DNA of 64,000 nt from Pseudomonadales bacterium (GCA_028285415.1 JANQPF010000026.1:124001-188000), one strand, 5' to 3'. Shown: positions 26,093-35,011, numbered from the stretch's first letter. Notes: generated from the letters alone by a model not told the origin. Numbers and translations are program-made.

Positions 26093-27691
26093 ATGTCCAA
26101 TCCCATAGCCAGAGCAGGATTGCTCGCTTTCGTCGTGCTGCTGATTGCCTGCACCGGGGAAGCTCGGCAAACGTGGATCGTCCAAGGCACGTCTTTGGCC
26201 GTCGCTGCCGAAGCCGCCACCGCCATCGGCGGGGACGTGACGCACGAACTCAGCGTCATCCAGGGAGTCGCAGCTCACCTCACCGAACGACAGAAAACCG
26301 AACTGGCGCGTGACCCGTCGCTACGCCTGTGGCTGGATCGACGTCTGGCCGTCTCCCGCAAATCAGACCGCTCGGACGGACACCGCGGAAACGCCGTGCC
26401 GGAGCCGGGATTCCCACAAGCAGCCAACGTCGTGGCGTTGCACCGTCAGGGTATTGATGGGTACGGCGTCAACGTTGCGGTGATCGACACGGGATGGTGG
26501 GTCAGTCACAAGTGGCAAAAAAAGGACCTGACCCACGCAACCCGTATTGTCGCCGAGTACAACGCCATCGATGACAGTACGTCAGACATGCGCGACGACA
26601 GCGGTCACGGCAGCCACGTGACCAGCGTCATTCTGAACAGCCAGACGGCACCTTCGGGCCAGGCTTTGTCAATTGCACCCATGGCGGGTCTCGTCAGCAT
26701 CAAAGCATTCGATGCAACGGGCAGAGCCACCTATGCGGACGTGATTCGCGGGATCGACTGGGCGGTTAGACACAAAGACGAATACGACATCCGGATTCTG
26801 AACCTGTCTTTCAGCGCACAGGTACAGTCCCACTATTGGGATGATCCTCTGAACAAGGCGGTCATGGCGGCCTGGCAGGCGGGCATTGTGGTTGTCGTTG
26901 CTGCCGGGAACGACGGGCCCGATACCATGACAATCGGCGTGCCAGGAAACGTCCCGTACGTGATTACCGTCGGTGCCATGTCAGACAGCTATACGCCTCA
27001 CGATAGGAGCGACGACAGGATCGCATCGTTTTCGGCCACCGGACCAACCTACGAAGGCTTTCTAAAACCCGAGCTCGTCGCACCGGGTGGACACATGCTG
27101 GGCAGCATGCAGGCGAGTCAGCACGCCATAGCAGGAGACCACTCCGAATGGGCAAGCGATCACAACAAGCTCTTCACGATGTCCGGCACCTCACCGGCGG
27201 CAGCCGTAGTCAGCGGCGTTGTAGCGCTGATGCTGCAGGTTGATCCCTCACTGCAACCCGACGAGGTCAAGTGCAAGCTACTCGCTTCCGCACGGCCAAT
27301 CGCCAACAGACGCTTCACGCTCTTTCAACAAGGTGCCGGACTGGTTGACGCCGGGCAATCCGTTGTAAGCCCTGCCTGGGGGTGCGCTAACGGTGGTCTG
27401 GACGTGGCGGCGGATCTTGCGGGAACGATGCATTTTGCCGGTCCGGCGCTCCTCTCGCCGATGACCGACCGCCACGATATGAGTGACTACGAATTCGATT
27501 TGTCGGACTTCAACGAGAGCATGCGAAGCGGCAGCTTCATCTGGAACAACTGCTTCATCTGGAACAACAGTTTCATCTGGAACAACAGCTTCATCTGGAA
27601 CAATGGTTATCCATGGGCGGCTGACGAGGATCGCGAGGATCTGGATGCAAGCGCAGCAGTCACGATCAACCGGTGGGTGAGTCAGGAGTAA
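26093..27691 (+). CDS. Subtilisin-like S8 serine protease lipoprotein with C-terminal FIWNN repeats
   Basis: A 532-residue S8 peptidase. The N-terminal signal has a possible lipobox (LLIAC, C20), followed by a propeptide-like region. The catalytic triad is complete: D132 (AVIDTGWW), H172 (DSGHGSHV) and S367 (SGTSPAAA), with the oxyanion asparagine in AAGND. After the catalytic domain and a linker with DLSDFNE, residues 481-504 are four six-residue repeats [SC]FIWNN, then a short acidic tail. It is secreted or outer-membrane anchored. Natural substrates are unknown. The repeats could serve as a sorting tag or a released peptide (inference). Confidence 0.93.
   Translation: MSNPIARAGLLAFVVLLIACTGEARQTWIVQGTSLAVAAEAATAIGGDVTHELSVIQGVAAHLTERQKTELARDPSLRLWLDRRLAVSRKSDRSDGHRGNAVPEPGFPQAANVVALHRQGIDGYGVNVAVIDTGWWVSHKWQKKDLTHATRIVAEYNAIDDSTSDMRDDSGHGSHVTSVILNSQTAPSGQALSIAPMAGLVSIKAFDATGRATYADVIRGIDWAVRHKDEYDIRILNLSFSAQVQSHYWDDPLNKAVMAAWQAGIVVVVAAGNDGPDTMTIGVPGNVPYVITVGAMSDSYTPHDRSDDRIASFSATGPTYEGFLKPELVAPGGHMLGSMQASQHAIAGDHSEWASDHNKLFTMSGTSPAAAVVSGVVALMLQVDPSLQPDEVKCKLLASARPIANRRFTLFQQGAGLVDAGQSVVSPAWGCANGGLDVAADLAGTMHFAGPALLSPMTDRHDMSDYEFDLSDFNESMRSGSFIWNNCFIWNNSFIWNNSFIWNNGYPWAADEDREDLDASAAVTINRWVSQE
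27533..27604. repeat. Four tandem 18-bp repeats encoding [SC]FIWNN
   Basis: Units at 27533-27550, 27551-27568, 27569-27586 and 27587-27604, consensus AGCTTCATCTGGAACAAC with one or two mismatches per copy. The array is in frame and near the 3' end of the S8 protease gene. Near-identity of the copies suggests recent slippage or strong selection on the peptide sequence. Confidence 0.93.
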
Positions 27692-27706
27692 CGCCACCCC
27701 TACCCG

Positions 27707-28942
27707 TCAACGCCACACACCCGAAACGTTGCTGGTGCAACCCAGTGAAAGATAAGCCGCATCAACCAGTGCCTGCCCGCGCTCGTTCATCAATATCCCG
27801 GGGCCCATCTTGTTCATCGCATAGCCGAAGCTCATGCGCGCCGCAGGGTCGGCAAAGCCAACGCTCCCGCCGGCACCAACGTGCCCGAATGCCGCGCTGC
27901 TGAAGATGGCGCTGCTTTTGTCGACACCCGGCGCCCGCCGGTTGTCCATCGACTTCATGAAGCCGAGGCTGAACCGCGTCGGCAGCAGGAGCGTGGCGTC
28001 TTCGTGGGTCGCAACCGCCACTTCGCCCATGGCAGCCAGAGTGTCGGCATCGACGTATCGTCGACCGTTGAGCTCTCCGCCGCACGCAAACGGCGCGTAG
28101 ATTCTCGCAAGTCCCCGTCCATTCGCGACCGCGCCGGCACCCCCAATCTCCGCCGCCCGGCAGCTGCGGCTGTTTGGACTGAACCCGCCCTGGTTATAGA
28201 ACGCGAGGTGAGGAATGGACTTGCCGTCGCTGATGAGCGCCTCGGTAAAGGCACTCAGCGGCGCACCGCGAACCGGCTTGAAGGGAATCATCGGCGCTAC
28301 TTTCGGCTCTTCGCTCTCCGGCAGGCCAATCCAGCATTCCGCACCGGTTGGTGCGGCAACCGTTTCCCGGAAATAGGTGCCCATGGATTGGCCAGCAACG
28401 CGACGCACAAGTTCGCCCACGGTCCAGCCGAAGTTCGCCATATGGTATCCGTTGCGCGTGCCCGGCTGCCAGAACGCGGCCTCCTGCTCGAGGCGCTCCA
28501 CCATGTACTCCCAGTCGCAACAGCCTTTATCTTTGAGCTTCTCGCGTATGGCTGGGACCCCAACCGAGTGATCCAGCATCATGCGGACCGTGGCCTCTTC
28601 CTTGCCGTTGACGGCAAATTCTGGCCAGTAGCGTGACACCTTCGCATCGAGGTCGAGCTCTCCCGCGGCAACGAGGGTATGCGCCGCCAGCGCAAGGGCA
28701 CCTTTGGTGCTCGAAAATACGACACACATGGTGTGTTCCTCCCACGGTGTCTGCTCCTCACGACTCCTGGTGCCACCCCAGAGGTCAACCACCGCATCGC
28801 CATCCAGCGTGATGCAGACAGATGCCCCTACCTCGTCATGCTCTGCAAAGTTGCGCACAAACGCATCGGCCACACGCTCGAATTCCTCAGCATATCGACC
28901 CTGCACCAGACCCGCCTGTGTTTCCTGCTTCAACTCCTGCAT
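27707..28942 (-). CDS. Serine hydrolase, class C beta-lactamase/esterase family
   Basis: A 411-residue penicillin-binding-fold hydrolase. Active-site SxxK is S77-S-T-K80, followed by the helix GALALAAHTL. The second motif is in NGYHMANFGW. The C-terminal part has FGHVGAGGS in place of the KTG motif, as in EstB-like esterases. No signal peptide is seen from ATG 28942, so it is probably cytoplasmic. An upstream extension of the frame is not supported. The start has only a weak purine stretch upstream. It is convergent with the protease gene and divergent from the PhyH-like gene. Confidence 0.9.
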   Translation of the reverse strand: MQELKQETQAGLVQGRYAEEFERVADAFVRNFAEHDEVGASVCITLDGDAVVDLWGGTRSREEQTPWEEHTMCVVFSSTKGALALAAHTLVAAGELDLDAKVSRYWPEFAVNGKEEATVRMMLDHSVGVPAIREKLKDKGCCDWEYMVERLEQEAAFWQPGTRNGYHMANFGWTVGELVRRVAGQSMGTYFRETVAAPTGAECWIGLPESEEPKVAPMIPFKPVRGAPLSAFTEALISDGKSIPHLAFYNQGGFSPNSRSCRAAEIGGAGAVANGRGLARIYAPFACGGELNGRRYVDADTLAAMGEVAVATHEDATLLLPTRFSLGFMKSMDNRRAPGVDKSSAIFSSAAFGHVGAGGSVGFADPAARMSFGYAMNKMGPGILMNERGQALVDAAYLSLGCTSNVSGVWR

Positions 28943-29031
28943 GTGCTTGCACTTCTTCAGCTTTGTCACGACGAATTCTGCATGGTCCGCGCCGGTCCAG
29001 CCAGTGGCGACCAACCTGTTACACTGGCGGC

Positions 29032-29826
29032 ATGGCTGCGCTCAAACAGATTGAACACACCGAGGTCGACAAGATTCTCGCTGCTATTGCGGATGACGGG
29101 GCATGCATCGCCTTGAACGTGCTTTCTCACGAGCTCTGCGATGCGCTGATCGGTGACTTCCAGAGCCATCTCGACGCGCTCGACTGGGGCACAGACGAGC
29201 TGGGGTATCGCGACAACTTTTATGGCGAGCAGACCAAACGTCTGCACGGGCTCTTCAGCAAATCCTCACGTATGGCGGAGGTGCTCACTAATCCGTTGTT
29301 CATTTCCCTCGCCGAAAGGATGTTCGTCGACTCGGGACTCGCGAACGACGTGAGGCTCAGTAACACCGAGCTCATGGTGCTGAACAAGGATCAGGACGTA
29401 CAGGAGTTTCACACCGACGCGGCTTCCTGGCATCACGTCCAGCACCTCGAGAAGAGCAGCGGCAAGGAGATTCTGATCAGCGCCAACTGCGCGCTGACGG
29501 ACTTCACCGAGACCAACGGTGCGACACGCGTTGTGCCCGGCAGTCATCTTTGGCCGGAAGCGAGAGCCCCCGAGGCGGATGAAATCTGCCTGGCGGTCAT
29601 GCCGAAAGGTTCAGCGCTGATGTATACCGGCAATGCCCTGCATTCCGGTGGCGCGAACGGCGAAGATGCGGCCCGCTTTGGCCTTTACCTCGGCTACATC
29701 GTGAGCTGGCTGCGGCCAATCGAAAATCAGCTCGTGACCAATCACCCTGCCGATGTTCTCGCGCTGCCGGAGCGTGCCCAGCGCCTGCTGGACGTATCAC
29801 CCGGCGGGTTTACCGTCTTCGCCTGA
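29032..29826 (+). CDS. Phytanoyl-CoA dioxygenase family protein (PhyH)
   Basis: A 264-residue Fe(II)/2-oxoglutarate dioxygenase. Iron ligands H127 and D129 (EFHTDAASWHH) and H204 (NALHSGGAN), with R216 or so for 2-oxoglutarate (ARFGLYLGY). The motif TNGATRVVPGSHLW is the family signature. ATG 29032 is chosen over a much longer upstream frame that overlaps the divergent hydrolase. PhyH enzymes hydroxylate branched acyl-CoAs or other small molecules; given the lipid-catabolic neighbourhood, an alpha-hydroxylation of a branched acyl substrate is plausible but unproven. Confidence 0.92.
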   Translation: MAALKQIEHTEVDKILAAIADDGACIALNVLSHELCDALIGDFQSHLDALDWGTDELGYRDNFYGEQTKRLHGLFSKSSRMAEVLTNPLFISLAERMFVDSGLANDVRLSNTELMVLNKDQDVQEFHTDAASWHHVQHLEKSSGKEILISANCALTDFTETNGATRVVPGSHLWPEARAPEADEICLAVMPKGSALMYTGNALHSGGANGEDAARFGLYLGYIVSWLRPIENQLVTNHPADVLALPERAQRLLDVSPGGFTVFA

Positions 29827-29839
29827 AGCTGACGCCTGC

Positions 29840-30334
29840 CTAATCTGACGCAGGTGCCTTTTCCTGCCAGCTGTGCCGCCAGACGCGCCATTGCCCGTCC
29901 GGACGCTTCCGCACGACGTCGAAATAACGCGCAGACGTGCGTGACGCGGTCAATGCGCCCGGCTCGTCTACCCCGACGTTCGGGTCTTTGCGGTTGAGGT
30001 CAATGGTGTAGTCGTACTGCACAATGGCCGTATCACCCCAGACGAGGATCTCGGGCGCCACGTCCACGGTGATGTCGTAGGTTGCCGTTGCAAACACCGG
30101 TTTGAGGAACTCACCATACCTGTCAGCGCCATCAATGGCCGGTCCGCCAGGCGGCAGCAGGCGCACCTCCGGATCCAGCACGCCCACGTAGCCGGCAATG
30201 TCGCTGCTTTCGACCGCCGTGCGCCACTTGGCGTACAGCGCCTCGATGTCTGCCAGCGCTTTCCCAGCGCTACCGTGCCCGTCCGCCCACACCGGAGCCG
30301 CCAGCAAAATCAGCAGAACCCAGCACTTACGCAT
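29840..30334 (-). CDS. Exported SnoaL/NTF2-like protein
   Basis: A 164-residue protein with a signal peptide (MRKCWVLLILLAAPVWA) and one NTF2-like domain (LADIEALYAKWRTAVESSDI, LLPPGGPAIDG, ILVWGDTAIVQYDYTI, RPDGQWRVWRHSWQ). A strong AAAGGAGGGG Shine-Dalgarno lies two bases before ATG 30334. It follows the redoxin/cytochrome/copper protein by 19 bp on the same strand, so it is probably co-transcribed and acts in the same compartment. Function unknown. Confidence 0.88.
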   Translation of the reverse strand: MRKCWVLLILLAAPVWADGHGSAGKALADIEALYAKWRTAVESSDIAGYVGVLDPEVRLLPPGGPAIDGADRYGEFLKPVFATATYDITVDVAPEILVWGDTAIVQYDYTIDLNRKDPNVGVDEPGALTASRTSARYFDVVRKRPDGQWRVWRHSWQEKAPASD

Positions 30335-30353
30335 ATCCCCTCCTTTTGTCGCG

Positions 30354-32096
30354 TCAGCGGCTGGCAACCTCTTTGGCTGCCTCACGCTGCTCCAGCACAG
30401 CTTCCGGCGTATCGCCGACATAGCGCAGCGTCGTGAAGCCAAAAAACATTTCATGAATCGTCTGCAGCCCGAAATGAACCGGCCGGTTCGGGTCCGGATT
30501 GGCCGGGTTGCGAGCCGAGTTATCCATTGCGCCTCGCGCAATCAGCTTCGTACCCGCCGGCAGGAAGACAGGCTCCTTGAGCGGATAATTGAACTGCCAG
30601 TTGAAGTTGTATTTAGGCACGGATAACAATACTTCGGACGTACCGTCCGGATACTCAGCGGTATAACTCATGTACTTACCGCGATAGTGCATGTGGGGCA
30701 TGAGATCGTAGAGATACGCATCGCGCTCAATCTCCTGCACGCCTTCGAGCTTGTACTCTTTCTCATGGGGCGGTACGAGAAAGCGACGCTGACCAGCCAC
30801 GCCGCCGGACATGACGTAGGTCGGCGGCTTGTCGTAGATGTAGATGCCAATTTCGGTTTCGTCCACCGTGGCCTTGCCTGACGTCGTGTAGTGCATCTGC
30901 AGCAGCAGGTTCGATCCTTTGCGGATCAGACGACCGCTGTTGTCGCGGAACGTATCGCCCGGACGTCCCGGTGCAAACCCGCCGACACTTTCTCCCTGAG
31001 CAGCACCCGTAGCTCTGCCACGAACCGTCTTGTCGGCCGGACTCGAAACATAGGCGATCACGTGATGGACCACCGTCGGATCGCCAGGCACAAACTCCAT
31101 GGCTTTGACCCATACGTCGCGGTCTAAATTCAGCTCCACCGGCACATAGCGGTAGTCCAATACGCCGGTGGCGGGAATCTCCTGCGCCGGAATCGTATAG
31201 ACCAGATCCGGCTCGCCGAAGCCCCATTTGCTGTTGGCAAACTGCAGCCCTTCCAACGGATCGGGCGCATCGTCACCCGGTGCGCCCGCATCTATCCAGT
31301 GTACGAGCTTCTGCATTTCTTCAGTCGTGAGTCCAGCAACCTGCAAGAGCTCCCGGCCGACATGCGGATCAACCTGTCCAGGCGGCATACGCTGCGTCAT
31401 GACCACTTCACGCATCATTGCCGACCAGCCCTGCACCATCGCATGACCGGTCATGGCCCAGGGACCAATGCCGCCTTCGTGATGACACTGCACACAGTTT
31501 TCCTGGAGGATGGGAGCGATGTCTTTGCTGTAAGAAACCGTCTGCGCTCGCGGCGCGTAGGTAATCGGCGCTCCGGCGGCCGCAAACTCAGCCACGGTGA
31601 CCTCTGCGCCTTCGACAGCGGCGTTGATGGCGCCGCGAACTTCACCAAGCTGATCCAGACTGCCGCGATATACGAGTTGCATCGTGTCGGGTTTAATGAC
31701 GAGTACCTCGCCGATGCGCTCCACACCCAACGACTCTGCTACCAGCTGCGTCTCGTCGACGAGAATCGGCAGCGTGATCCCCTGCTTTTCGGCAGCCGTG
31801 GCGATGCTCTGCCGCGTGTCGCCTGCGACTGCATTCAACATCTGAAAGAGAACCGGCACCCCGGCGTATTCCGCCTGCAGCGCGTCCAGCTCCGCGAGGT
31901 GATCGTTGACGGCGGCGCTGTCGTTGGCATGGATGACCATCACGATTGCAGCCTGATCACCGTAGTAGCTCAGCTGATGAAAGGTACCCGTATGATCGAG
32001 CAACGCAAAATCGCCCACACGGCTCGCGTGCGCGCCACTTGTCAACGAAGTGGTCACAAACAAGACAGCAAGCAGAATCACGGTTCGCATTTTCAT
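30354..32096 (-). CDS. Secreted redoxin / cytochrome c / copper type II monooxygenase-like fusion
   Basis: A 580-residue exported protein (signal peptide ending AHA-S25). Residues about 26-170 form a peroxiredoxin-like thioredoxin fold with no cysteine. Residues 185-275 are a c-type cytochrome with CVQCH (C201, C204, H205) and a likely distal Met in RMPPG. Residues about 315-560 match the peptidylglycine-hydroxylating/dopamine monooxygenase fold with every copper ligand in order: H344 H345 and H402 (CuH), H468 xH470 and M550 (CuM). The natural inference is that heme feeds electrons to the copper centre in place of ascorbate. Substrate unknown. The start is ATG 32096; ATG 32090 is also possible. 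Confidence 0.9.
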   Translation of the reverse strand: MKMRTVILLAVLFVTTSLTSGAHASRVGDFALLDHTGTFHQLSYYGDQAAIVMVIHANDSAAVNDHLAELDALQAEYAGVPVLFQMLNAVAGDTRQSIATAAEKQGITLPILVDETQLVAESLGVERIGEVLVIKPDTMQLVYRGSLDQLGEVRGAINAAVEGAEVTVAEFAAAGAPITYAPRAQTVSYSKDIAPILQENCVQCHHEGGIGPWAMTGHAMVQGWSAMMREVVMTQRMPPGQVDPHVGRELLQVAGLTTEEMQKLVHWIDAGAPGDDAPDPLEGLQFANSKWGFGEPDLVYTIPAQEIPATGVLDYRYVPVELNLDRDVWVKAMEFVPGDPTVVHHVIAYVSSPADKTVRGRATGAAQGESVGGFAPGRPGDTFRDNSGRLIRKGSNLLLQMHYTTSGKATVDETEIGIYIYDKPPTYVMSGGVAGQRRFLVPPHEKEYKLEGVQEIERDAYLYDLMPHMHYRGKYMSYTAEYPDGTSEVLLSVPKYNFNWQFNYPLKEPVFLPAGTKLIARGAMDNSARNPANPDPNRPVHFGLQTIHEMFFGFTTLRYVGDTPEAVLEQREAAKEVASR

Positions 32097-32144
32097 AAGA
32101 TTCCACGTGAATTGGATTTCAAGAAACTCTAGCATACCTCGCGC

Positions 32145-34499
32145 ATGGACCAGAGCAGGGCATCACGTTTCATTATGTCGTTTGTTGTCGAACAATTGCT
32201 GGCGCGGCGCCACGTACTGGCGGTTTTCACCCTCCTGTTAGGCGCTTTCGTCGCGTGGGGCATGAACTACTCCTCCATTGAGGCGACCTTCAAAGCGATT
32301 CTGTCCGAGGACGATCCTTATAAGTCTGAGGTTGATCAGGCACGCAGCGACTTTCCACCGAGCACCAGCGTGCTCTTCGCCTTCGAAACGGACACCGATG
32401 TCTTCACGTTCCCCGCGCTGCGCGCGATGGACGAGCTGACGAACCGCTACACCGAAATCAACTCCGCAGTGTCGATCGGCGCCCTGACCAACCGGCGCCT
32501 GAATTCCGTGGACGCCGAACGCTACGATCGCGACTACATCATTCCGATCATCGACTCGCTGGAAGAAGCGGATCTGCCAGAGCTCAAAGCGCTCGCGCTG
32601 AAAGACGAAGACCTCACCAAAAGTCTGCTGTCAGCCAACGGCGACATGGCGCTGGCCGTGATTAAATACAAGGCGCCCCGCGATGAGCAGGACGTACGCC
32701 TCGACATTGCCCGTTCGGTGATTACCCTGCGCGACGATTTGCGCGCCAGATATCCCGGGGTGAATATTTATGTCCTCGGCAGCGCCCTGTTCGAGCTCGA
32801 TGGATACAACGCACAGATCAAGGACAGTCAGACGCTGATGCCACTGACGGTCGGCATCGGCATCCTGCTTCTCTGGTTCTGCCTGCGCTCCCTGCCCTAC
32901 GCGGTCTGTCTCTTTACGGTGGCGTTCGCCACCATTGGTCTCTCAGTGGGTACCTGGGGATGGCTCGACATACCGTTCAATCAGATCTCGAGTCTCGGCC
33001 CCATCGTGGTTCTGGTCATTGCCATCGCCGGTGGGATTCACATCGTGTCTGTCTACGCCCAGGGATTGAGCTCGGGCATGGACAAGACGGATGCAATGCG
33101 CGACAGCCTGAAGATCAACCTGCAGCCTGTGACGCTCGCCACCATCACCACGTCCATGGGTTTCCTGAGCCTCAACTACTCTTCGTCGCCTGGCATCTAC
33201 GGCTTCGGCAACATCATTGCTCTGGGCACGTGGTGGGCCTACCTCGTGACATTGTGCCTGCTCCCGGCGTTGATCATGCTGCTCCCGGCCAACAAAGTCG
33301 CCAAACCGCTCGGCGTCCAGGACTTCATCAACTGGACCGATCGGATGGTGCACACTCGCGGTACCGCGCTCTTCTGGGGCAGCGCGGTGATCATCGTCGC
33401 CACGCTCGCGATGCTGCCGCTCAACAAACTCGACTTCAATCGATACAGCTTCGTCGACGAAGACTCGGACTTTCACTACGTCATGACCGCCCTGCGCGAG
33501 AAGATCGGCAACGATCAGAGCCTCGTCTACAGTATCGACAGCGGCCAGTACTACGGCATCACGGAGCCCGAGTTTCTGGAGCAGGTGAACGCGTTTTCCA
33601 CCTGGGTTGAATCTCAGCCCGAAGCAAGCTTTGTGACGAGCTATACGGACCTCCTGCGCAGCCTCAATCAGTCCGAGCACGACGACGACCCGGCGTACGA
33701 CGTGCTGCCCGAAGATAAGCTGCAGATCATCGACTACCTGGTCGGCTATCAGCTCATTCAGGAGATCGAACCCAACCTGGAACCAATTTTCAACAACAAC
33801 TATTCCGCCATTCGTCTCGTCGTCGGCACGTCGAATCTGACCAACGGCCAGCTCATCAACCTCAACGACCGCATCGATGGCTGGATAGCGGACAACCTCA
33901 ATCCCGAGTACAAGGTACTGCACGGCGACAACAGCATTCTCTTTGCCCGCCTGGATCAATCCATCACCGAAGAGCTTTTCAAGGGGTTTTCGCTGAGCTT
34001 CGTGCTCATCACCCTCACGCTGCTGGTCGGGCTGCGCAGCGTACGCTACGGACTGCTGAGCATCATGCCCAACCTGTTCCCCGCTACCATCGTCTTCGGC
34101 TTCTGGGGACTCTTCGTGGGCGAGCTGAGTCCCTACGTCCTCATGCTCTTCTCAATCAGCATTGGCATTGTCGTCGACGACTCGGTGCACATCCTGAGCA
34201 AATACATCAGCGCGAAACGCGAGGGGGCAACGCCTGAACGGGCGGTGAGCTATTCGCTGGAAAAAGCCGGATCAGCGATCACGATAACAACGCTGTCACT
34301 GGCGGTAGGCACCTTCATTCTCGTCTTCTCCAATACGTTCCACTTTCAGAATGTGGCACTCCTGCTGACCCCCATCATCGTGGTGGCCCTGCTCCTCGAC
34401 CTGCTCTTCCTGCCACCGCTGCTCATGCGCTTCGACCGCTGGCGAGAGGCTCGAGACGTTGGAGATGGTGTTAACCAGTCACTCGCTGCCCGCAGCTAA
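32145..34499 (+). CDS. RND superfamily permease (MMPL/HpnN-like)
   Basis: A 784-residue membrane protein with the duplicated RND layout: one N-terminal helix (HVLAVFTLLLGAFVAWGM), a periplasmic domain, five helices at about 225-380, then a helix near 405, a second periplasmic domain, and five C-terminal helices from about 610. Signature segments are GIGILLLWFCLRSLPYA, IVVLVIAIAGGIHIVSVY and SISIGIVVDDSVHILSKY (the proton-relay region with paired Asp). This class moves lipids or hydrophobic compounds rather than drugs. It is divergent from the copper/heme fusion with only 48 bp between starts. ATG 32145 lacks a good Shine-Dalgarno; ATG 32175 is an alternative. Confidence 0.92.
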   Translation: MDQSRASRFIMSFVVEQLLARRHVLAVFTLLLGAFVAWGMNYSSIEATFKAILSEDDPYKSEVDQARSDFPPSTSVLFAFETDTDVFTFPALRAMDELTNRYTEINSAVSIGALTNRRLNSVDAERYDRDYIIPIIDSLEEADLPELKALALKDEDLTKSLLSANGDMALAVIKYKAPRDEQDVRLDIARSVITLRDDLRARYPGVNIYVLGSALFELDGYNAQIKDSQTLMPLTVGIGILLLWFCLRSLPYAVCLFTVAFATIGLSVGTWGWLDIPFNQISSLGPIVVLVIAIAGGIHIVSVYAQGLSSGMDKTDAMRDSLKINLQPVTLATITTSMGFLSLNYSSSPGIYGFGNIIALGTWWAYLVTLCLLPALIMLLPANKVAKPLGVQDFINWTDRMVHTRGTALFWGSAVIIVATLAMLPLNKLDFNRYSFVDEDSDFHYVMTALREKIGNDQSLVYSIDSGQYYGITEPEFLEQVNAFSTWVESQPEASFVTSYTDLLRSLNQSEHDDDPAYDVLPEDKLQIIDYLVGYQLIQEIEPNLEPIFNNNYSAIRLVVGTSNLTNGQLINLNDRIDGWIADNLNPEYKVLHGDNSILFARLDQSITEELFKGFSLSFVLITLTLLVGLRSVRYGLLSIMPNLFPATIVFGFWGLFVGELSPYVLMLFSISIGIVVDDSVHILSKYISAKREGATPERAVSYSLEKAGSAITITTLSLAVGTFILVFSNTFHFQNVALLLTPIIVVALLLDLLFLPPLLMRFDRWREARDVGDGVNQSLAARS

Positions 34500-35011
34500 C
34501 ACTCGACGTCGGTAACGCCTATGAGGGGCGGGCTGCCATCTTCGTTGTTGATATAGTAAACGCCGCACAGATCAGACCACTCATACCCCTGCGGCCAGAC
34601 TTTGCCGCCACGGCCACTGAACGCAGGGGCACCAGGCACGCTGTTCTGGAATGCGCGCGCGCACCAGGTCTGCTGGCAGATTTCACCGGGCGGGGTCCAG
34701 CTGACGTTGTCGAGCCGCAAGAGATAGCGAATGGCTCTGACCCAGTGGCCGCGCGGCCAACCGCTGTGCAGCTGTATGTTGGCACCTTCCACCGAAATGG
34801 TGTCCAGACCCGCGAGCTTGCCTTCCAGACGCGCCTGCGCGTGGACAAGCTCAGCGCCCGTTCGTAGCGCCCCCGCGATCGTCTCCAGACGCGCGGTCAT
34901 TGCACTGTCCCCGGTATCTAGAAACCGCGGCAGCAGCACGGCTGCCAGCACAGCCAGCAACAGAATCACCACCACAAGTTCTATCAACGTAAATCCTTTT
35001 GGACGCACCAC
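34496..35011 (-). CDS. Type IV prepilin-like protein, MSHA-pilin-like
   Basis: A 171-residue prepilin. Short leader MVRPKG, cleavage before FTLIE with the conserved Glu at +5, then a hydrophobic helix (LVVVILLLAVLAAVLLPRF). The segment after it (GALRTGAELVHAQARLEGKL) resembles MSHA pilins. The C-terminal part has cysteines that may form the usual disulfide. No assembly ATPase, prepilin peptidase or secretin is nearby, so it depends on machinery elsewhere. It starts at one of two adjacent GTG codons, and its 3' end overlaps the convergent RND gene by 4 bp. Confidence 0.88.
   Translation of the reverse strand: MVRPKGFTLIELVVVILLLAVLAAVLLPRFLDTGDSAMTARLETIAGALRTGAELVHAQARLEGKLAGLDTISVEGANIQLHSGWPRGHWVRAIRYLLRLDNVSWTPPGEICQQTWCARAFQNSVPGAPAFSGRGGKVWPQGYEWSDLCGVYYINNEDGSPPLIGVTDVEC

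Noticed and set aside
32943-33959. 338-codon open frame antisense to the RND permease
   Set aside because: Shadow of the permease; no domain, no Shine-Dalgarno, wholly inside a well-supported gene.
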